Shown: positions 60,284 through 64,000 of the stretch, in pieces
Numbering within the stretch: the stretch's first letter is position 1
Layout of the letters: the number at the start of each line of letters is the position of its first letter
NCBI GenBank assembly: GCA_019359375.1
Contig: JAHHHL010000035.1
Location: 1-64,000 of the forward strand
Source of the DNA: Lyngbya sp. HA4199-MV5
GTDB taxonomy: Bacteria; Cyanobacteriota; Cyanobacteriia; Leptolyngbyales; Leptolyngbyaceae
DNA length: 64,000 nt
Direction: 5' to 3'
Notes under the pieces: model-generated
Told to the model about the DNA's origin: nothing
Database searches by the model: none
What the model saw: only the letters and a program-made list of their open reading frames with translations
Made by a program: the position numbers and the translations under genes

Positions 60284-60573
60284 GCTTTCACCTCTTTTTT
60301 CTTAAACATTTGCAGCATGCGATCGGTGACTAAAAAACCACCCACCACGTTGATCGTTGCCAACACTACCGCAATCAACCCAAGAATAACGGTGAGGCTC
60401 CAATTGCGATCGCCTGCTACCAGGAGCGCACCGACGATCGCGATCCCCGAAATCGCATTCGATCCCGACATCAACGGCGTATGAAGCGTCGGCGGAATCT
60501 TATTAATCACTTCAAAGCCAATAAATGATGCCAGCACGAACACAACCAGTCCGGCAATTAATCCTTCTGCCAT
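60280..60573 (-). CDS. pntA2: NAD(P) transhydrogenase subunit alpha-2 (PntAB), 97 aa
   Basis: This short subunit holds only the membrane helices of the alpha chain: three hydrophobic segments (IAGLVVFVLASFIGFEVI, ISGIAIVGALLVAG, VILGLIAVVLATINVVGG). The polar conserved stretch KIPPTLHTPLMSGSNAI links helices one and two. The split of PntA into a soluble and a membrane polypeptide is usual in cyanobacteria and many alphaproteobacteria. It overlaps pntB by four bases and is separated from pntA1 by 150 bp of repeat sequence. Confidence 0.95.
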   Translation of the reverse strand: MAEGLIAGLVVFVLASFIGFEVINKIPPTLHTPLMSGSNAISGIAIVGALLVAGDRNWSLTVILGLIAVVLATINVVGGFLVTDRMLQMFKKKEVKA

Positions 60574-60594
60574 TGCTAAAACTCCAATATAGTT

Positions 60595-60722
60595 TTTAGT
60601 TTTTAGTTGTTGGTTGTTAGTAAGAGTTTTTTAAAAACGCAAACGGTTTAGGTGTCTTCAGTCACCGCTCTTTAGTTGTTAACAAAGAACCTCTAACAAC
60701 TAACAACCAACAACCAACAACT
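60595..60722. repeat. Inverted TTGTTGG-heptamer repeats between pntA1 and pntA2
   Basis: GTTGTTGGTTGTTAG (60606-60620) and its exact complement CTAACAACCAACAAC (60700-60714) form 15-bp arms around about 80 bases. Other units of the same heptamer surround both arms. The loop holds TTGTTAACAA and ordinary sequence. This inverted pair lies in the intercistronic gap of the pnt operon. Confidence 0.8.
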
Positions 60723-60723
60723 T

Positions 60724-61884
60724 CTACTTCACTGCCACAGGTTCGTTCAACAGATCCCGCACGCGCTGATTTCGCACTTCGCCAGCATGAGCCACACAGG
60801 TACTGCTGATAATGTCATCCTCAAAATTCAGAGCCAGCGCACCGTCTTTAATCAGATATTGCACCAGCGTTAAAAGATTTTTGGCGTACATCTGGCTGGC
60901 GTGGACTGGCATCGTAGACGGCAAGTTGGTAGGACCAATAATCGTCACGCCATTGCGAACCACATCTTTACCCGCTTCCGAGCCTTCACAGTTGCCGCCT
61001 TGCTCAGCCGCCATATCAACCACGACAGAACCGGGCTTCATCTGGGCAAGCATGTCTGCTGTGACGAGTTGGGGTGCCTTACGACCGGGTACTTGCGCCG
61101 TGGTGATCACAATATCTGAAAGCTTGACGTGTTCCGCGATCGCTGCCTGGGTCTTTTGTTTGGCAACCTCTGAAACTTCTTTGGCATAGCCACCCGCTGC
61201 TACCGTCTCTTCTTCCAGTTTCACCTCAACAAACTTAGCGCCCAAGCTTTGTACTTCTTCTTTCACCGCAGGGCGAATGTCAAAGGCTTCGACCACCGCA
61301 CCGAGACGACGCGCTGTGGCGATCGCCTGTAGCCCAGCCACCCCTGCGCCAATCACAAATACCTTTGCCGGAGGAATCGTGCCCGCTGCCGTCGTCAGCA
61401 TCGGGAAGAATTTGGGTAAGGCTGCTGCTGCAATCAAAGTTGCTTTATAGCCCGCCACACCCGCTTGAGACGACAGTGCATCCATGCTCTGTGCCCGACT
61501 GGTGCGTGGGATCAATTCAATACTCAGGGCAGTCACCTTGCGATCGGCGAGCCGTTTAATTAACGCTGGGCTACCGAGTGGATCGAGAAAGCTAATCAGC
61601 GTTGCGCCTTCGTGCAGCAAGTCGGTTTCGTGCTGCCCATTTTCCCGTTCGCGTGGTGGGCTGACCTTGAGCAAGATGTCTGCTTCACCCCATAGCTGTG
61701 CTGTATCTGACACGATCGTGGCTCCAGCGGCTGCATAGGCAGCGTCAGGAAAAAACGCCTTTTCGCCTGCACCTGCTTCTATCCAAACCTCTATCCCCTG
61801 TTTGACCAGCCGACTCACCGTATCTGGGATCAACGCTACCCGGCGCTCTCCCATCTCTATTTCCTTCGCAACACCAATCTTCAT
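60724..61884 (-). CDS. pntA1: NAD(P) transhydrogenase subunit alpha-1 (soluble), 386 aa
   Basis: The soluble NAD(H)-binding domain I. It begins MKIGVAKEIEMGERRVALIP, has the second segment RTSRAQSMDALSSQAGVAGY, the NAD-binding KVFVIGAGVAGLQAIATARR with the D-loop acidic residue in VEAFDIRP, and PGSVVVDMAAEQGGNCEGSE. ATG 61884 is preceded by AAAAGGAGC. Length is normal. It is the first gene of pntA1-pntA2-pntB. Two direct 11-bp repeats lie 49 to 76 bases upstream. Confidence 0.96.
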   Translation of the reverse strand: MKIGVAKEIEMGERRVALIPDTVSRLVKQGIEVWIEAGAGEKAFFPDAAYAAAGATIVSDTAQLWGEADILLKVSPPRERENGQHETDLLHEGATLISFLDPLGSPALIKRLADRKVTALSIELIPRTSRAQSMDALSSQAGVAGYKATLIAAAALPKFFPMLTTAAGTIPPAKVFVIGAGVAGLQAIATARRLGAVVEAFDIRPAVKEEVQSLGAKFVEVKLEEETVAAGGYAKEVSEVAKQKTQAAIAEHVKLSDIVITTAQVPGRKAPQLVTADMLAQMKPGSVVVDMAAEQGGNCEGSEAGKDVVRNGVTIIGPTNLPSTMPVHASQMYAKNLLTLVQYLIKDGALALNFEDDIISSTCVAHAGEVRNQRVRDLLNEPVAVK

Positions 61885-61932
61885 GAATGCTCCTTTTCAG
61901 ACAGTGATTTTTCTAGGCAGATATTGTTTCGT

Positions 61933-61960
61933 ATCGCTCAGAGTGTTGGATCGCTCAGAG
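61933..61960. promoter_or_regulatory. Direct repeat ATCGCTCAGAG upstream of pntA1
   Basis: The 11-mer ATCGCTCAGAG occurs at 61933-61943 and 61950-61960, a 17-bp period, 49 to 76 bp upstream of the pntA1 start. It could be a binding site for a regulator that touches successive turns, or chance duplication. Confidence 0.4.
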
Positions 61961-62253
61961 GCACACCGCAATCTTGCCTGAAGGCTTAAGCGTTTACTTT
62001 GAGTCATTTAGCCTGCGGAGATGTTGGCGACCCCAATGTCCGTTCGCTAAGGTTGCTGAACCGGAGCGTTCGATCGCTCTACGGCGATCGCATCGACCCT
62101 GTATCCTAAGGTTGTTTACTCAAAACGCATTCAGTTCTTTACCTTGTCTTATGATTCTGGCTTATCGATCGAGTTGCCACTCATAATAAAAATTTTTCTA
62201 TCAAATGGTTTCTTTTTACAACGCTTCATTACCGCCCTGTAATAAGACATTTT

Positions 62254-62384
62254 CTAGGGCGTGTCATCAATTAGTCCCGAAACTTTGCAATATCAGCAGT
62301 GTCACGCCCGTCCCAACACACCAAGCTAGGGGCTGGAACCCTTGCTGCAAGCAATGTGTAGTATTAATTGACGACAGCCCCTAG
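62254..62384 (+). mobile_element. 131-bp CTAG-bounded MITE-like repeat, copy C
   Basis: Same length and orientation as copy B at 55591 and about 93 percent identical by eye. Left end CTAGGGCGTGTCATCAATTA, right end TAATTGACGACAGCCCCTAG. It is inserted in the pntA1/DUF2808 spacer about 290 bp before the DUF2808 gene. Flanks on either side of CTAG are unrelated between copies (ATTT and TCAC here). Confidence 0.82.
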
Positions 62385-62592
62385 TCACGGCACTTCTACT
62401 TAGTCAGGGCACTTTTAGCAGCAAGTACCGTCTGAATCTGAATGATTGCAAGGTGCTTTCGACCAGATAGCCATTTCGGCTAACCATGATGGCTGTTGAA
62501 GTGCCACTTCGGTCAGTCGTGGTCTAGGTCACCTTGAGCTGAGACATTGGAAGTCAAGGCGCTGGGGATAAGCGATAATACTCATTAACCTT

Positions 62593-62620
62593 GATAGAGT
62601 CTATCCTGATAGAGTCTATG
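62593..62620. promoter_or_regulatory. Tandem GATAGAGTCTATC palindromes
   Basis: GATAGAGTCTATC (62593-62605), a perfect 13-bp dyad, is followed at 15-bp spacing by GATAGAGTCTATG (62608-62620), with one changed base. They lie 57 to 84 bp before the DUF2808 start, where an operator would be placed. The regulator is unknown. Confidence 0.5.
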
Positions 62621-62676
62621 TAGCGCGAAGCTTAGCAATCTGTTCACTAAATCTCTGCTCATTGAGTAATCCGACT

Positions 62677-63213
62677 ATGTTTCCTAGAATCTCTGTTAAA
62701 CGTGCGTTGTCTGGGCTAGCGATCGCAGGCGTACTGGTCGCAGGGCTACCGCTGCTGAGTGTTGCCCAAGGGTTGCCTGGTCTCACCATTTTTGGTGGTG
62801 TCAAGGGTGAAGATAACTTGAACTATCGCCTGGACTTTGGTGGCAGAGCGAACGTTGCGGGTGAGCGCTATCGCTTGAGAATTCCGGCAAAAAAAATGAA
62901 GCTGGCAGTGGCTCAGTTCTCGATCGCCTACCCCGATTACTTTAGAGGCGAATTCGACCCCAAAGATGTGGAAGTCATTGTCAAAGATAAATCAGTGAAG
63001 CTCCAGGAAGTGAACTGGAATAAGGAAAATAACTTTATCGAAATTTTCCCCGCTGAACCCGTGCCAGCAGGTAGCAGCGTCGAAATTCAGCTTGCGAATG
63101 TGCGCAATCCCAACTCGGGCGTGTACTACTTCAACTGCCAGGTACTCTCACCTGGAGATACCCCGCTTCTACGCTACCTTGGCACCTGGGTGATTTCGAT
63201 CGACAACGGTTAA
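62677..63213 (+). CDS. DUF2808 secreted protein, 178 aa
   Basis: A small exported protein of unknown function found almost only in cyanobacteria. The signal peptide is RALSGLAIAGVLVAGLPLLS ending at VAQG. The domain shows DFGGRANVAGERYRLRIPAK, VAQFSIAYPDYFRGEFDPKD, and VEVIVKDKSVKLQEVNWNKE, all typical. I take ATG 62677 because the signal is best placed; an in-frame TTG at 62662 lies 15 bases earlier. It precedes rpmH by 150 bp on the same strand. Paired palindromes upstream may control it. Confidence 0.88.
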   Translation: MFPRISVKRALSGLAIAGVLVAGLPLLSVAQGLPGLTIFGGVKGEDNLNYRLDFGGRANVAGERYRLRIPAKKMKLAVAQFSIAYPDYFRGEFDPKDVEVIVKDKSVKLQEVNWNKENNFIEIFPAEPVPAGSSVEIQLANVRNPNSGVYYFNCQVLSPGDTPLLRYLGTWVISIDNG

Positions 63214-63363
63214 ACGCCGCTTTGACCAGGTGAGCAGGCAGGTTGGCGATCGACAATCCGCGCGATTTCGCATTACATATGGCGTTGCCTGCTCTTGCAA
63301 TGGTACGATTAAAGACTGTGGCTTTTTTAAGCTTTTCAAGGGGAACTGCGGGAGACGCGAACA

Positions 63364-63504
63364 ATGACAAAACGAACTTTAGGCGGCACCAGTCGCAAAC
63401 GAAAGAGAACGTCTGGTTTTCGAGCACGCATGCGTACTGCAACGGGTCGGCGCGTCATTCAGGCACGTAGAAGCAAAGGGCGCTTCCGGCTGGCTGTCGC
63501 TTAG
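63364..63504 (+). CDS. rpmH: 50S ribosomal protein L34, 46 aa
   Basis: The very basic 46-residue product, [20 protein letters not shown] and ending with [10 protein letters not shown], is bacterial L34, with the invariant RTSGFRARM and [13 protein letters not shown] blocks. The start ATG 63364 follows GGGAGACGCGAACA. It sits 27 bp upstream of rnpA, the usual gene pair near the ribosomal protein and membrane-insertase genes. L34 is a component of the large ribosomal subunit. Confidence 0.97.
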   Translation: MTKRTLGGTSRKRKRTSGFRARMRTATGRRVIQARRSKGRFRLAVA

Positions 63505-63530
63505 ATTCGGCACGTTTCAACGTAGACGAC

Positions 63531-63938
63531 GTGGCACTCTCCAAGACAAACCGTCTTAGATCCAGACATGACTTTAACGCGGTCTACCGTAAAGGCAGGC
63601 GACGAAAGTCCCAGTATCTGACGTTAGTGGTACGACAGCGCCTACCCGCAGCCTCCAGTCACGATGACGAATTAAACCCGTTAGCTACGGTTGCAATTGC
63701 GCCAGAGCCAACACGGGTAGGCATCTCCATTAGCCAGAAGGTCAGTAAGCGTGCTGTTGTCCGTAATCGCATCAAGCGGTGGCTTCGGGTAGCGGCACGC
63801 GTTTTGCTGCCAAGGTTTCCAACGGGGTGGGATATGATCGTGATTGTGCATCCAGAAGCAACGCAGTGCGATTATCGACAATTTCTGCAAGAATTAGAGC
63901 AGTTGCTGATAAAGGCTGAGGTATGCGATGGGCATTAG
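63531..63938 (+). CDS. rnpA: Ribonuclease P protein component, 135 aa
   Basis: RnpA binds the RNase P RNA and helps 5' maturation of tRNA. The start is GTG 63531 (MALSKTNRLRSRHDFNAVYR). The RNR motif that contacts RNA is SKRAVVRNRIKRWLRVAARV. LPRFPTGWDMIVIVHPEATQ and DYRQFLQELEQLL complete the fold. A short insert near residues 42-63 (LPAASSHDDELNPLATVA) is within the variation of cyanobacterial members. The 3' end overlaps the PH-domain gene by 11 bases. Confidence 0.96.
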   Translation: MALSKTNRLRSRHDFNAVYRKGRRRKSQYLTLVVRQRLPAASSHDDELNPLATVAIAPEPTRVGISISQKVSKRAVVRNRIKRWLRVAARVLLPRFPTGWDMIVIVHPEATQCDYRQFLQELEQLLIKAEVCDGH

Positions 63939-64000
63939 CGAAGATATTTACTATGAAGGCGGTCCTCATGTGGGGGATTTAATCGTGAACCTGCTGTTGG
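63928..64000 (+). CDS. PH-domain (bPH2-type) membrane protein, 5' part
   Basis: Only the first 24 codons are in the window: MGISEDIYYEGGPHVGDLIV, then NLLL. The YYEGGPHVGDLI block is the start of the conserved PH-domain protein that follows rnpA in many cyanobacteria, upstream of the yidC insertase gene. Full-length members have two transmembrane helices and a PH-like domain. The ATG overlaps the rnpA stop by 11 bases, suggesting coupling. Assignment is from recall of that gene order. Confidence 0.75.
   Translation, partial: MGISEDIYYEGGPHVGDLIVNLLL

Larger units (their letters stand above)
61885..62676. other. 792-bp divergent spacer with mobile repeat
   Basis: The spacer separates pntA1 (minus) from the DUF2808 gene (plus) and should hold both promoters. 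It contains the 11-bp direct repeats at 61933-61960, the 131-bp element copy C at 62254-62384 and the palindrome pair at 62593-62620. Between 62385 and 62590 are a few GTGCC/GGCAC pairs but no convincing RNA fold. A 70-codon frame at 61974-62186 has an Arg/Ser/Cys-rich product with no motif, and I reject it. Confidence 0.55.

Noticed and set aside
61974-62186. 70-codon frame upstream of pntA1
   Set aside because: Arg/Ser/Cys-rich, no motif, no ribosome binding site.
1-64000. tRNA or rRNA genes
   Set aside because: No T-loop GGTTCRANYCC block with matching acceptor stem and no rRNA signature was noticed on either strand; a tRNAscan-SE run would settle it.

Overview
The window is cyanobacterial. 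GCGATCGC-type HIP1 palindromes occur throughout genes and spacers, and the gene content is typically cyanobacterial: split proton-translocating transhydrogenase pntA1/pntA2/pntB, SLH-domain iron-uptake porin, GH100 neutral invertase, DUF2808 protein, H-NOX plus HNOBA kinase, pilMNOQ without a separate pilP, and an rpmH-rnpA-PH-domain run. The AT/GC balance, the many short intergenic repeats and the repertoire suggest a filamentous non-heterocystous lineage (Leptolyngbya-like in the broad sense); this is inference. I see no rRNA, tRNA, CRISPR array, prophage or intact insertion sequence.

Layout. 1-5 kb: small hypothetical, MBL-fold hydrolase, alpha/beta hydrolase, small membrane protein and NurA nuclease. 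5-10.3 kb: pilMNOQ type IV pilus assembly operon. 10.5-14.9 kb: PQQ-type sugar dehydrogenase lipoprotein, SH3 lipoprotein, GH100 invertase. 15-18.6 kb: polar amino-acid ABC importer (two permeases, binding lipoprotein, ATPase), followed by a porin that may bring solutes across the outer membrane. 20-23 kb: ankyrin lipoprotein and flavin monooxygenase. 23.5-26.5 kb: diaminobutyrate aminotransferase and decarboxylase, together predicted to make 1,3-diaminopropane. 26.6-31.4 kb: two Uma2 proteins, WD40 protein, MarR regulator, RHH-like protein, methyltransferase. 31.5-35.1 kb: a 543-residue protein I cannot assign and four small unknown genes. 35.3-42.6 kb: aspartoacylase, gyrA, DUF4386 and cupin genes opposite an AraC regulator, orphan Phd antitoxin. 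42.8-51.4 kb: a minus-strand polysaccharide cluster (WecG-type and five other glycosyltransferases, methyltransferase, flippase, one unknown). 51.7-57.7 kb: TPR-CHAT protein, DUF3298-like protein, H-NOX/kinase gas-sensing pair. 57.8-64 kb: SIMPL protein, pnt operon, DUF2808 protein, rpmH, rnpA and the start of a PH-domain gene.

The most distinctive signal is the density and behaviour of short repeats. A 131-bp element with 20-bp imperfect terminal inverted repeats, bounded by CTAG, occurs three times (36309, 55591, 62254). A separate 278-bp MITE-like element with 17-bp inverted repeats and a 7-bp flanking direct repeat sits at 12014. Heptanucleotide (TTTAGCC, TTGTTGG) and CTCTGCC-type tracts fill many spacers. 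Related low-complexity or palindromic sequence lies in frame inside nurA, the CHAT gene and one Uma2 gene, adding residues to the proteins. One 131-bp element supplies the stop codon of the gene upstream and lies 56 bp before the H-NOX start. I did not recognise a clearly new enzymatic or defence system; the best candidates for undescribed biology are the 543-residue protein, the 33.5-35.1 kb small-gene group, and the repeats that enter coding sequence.
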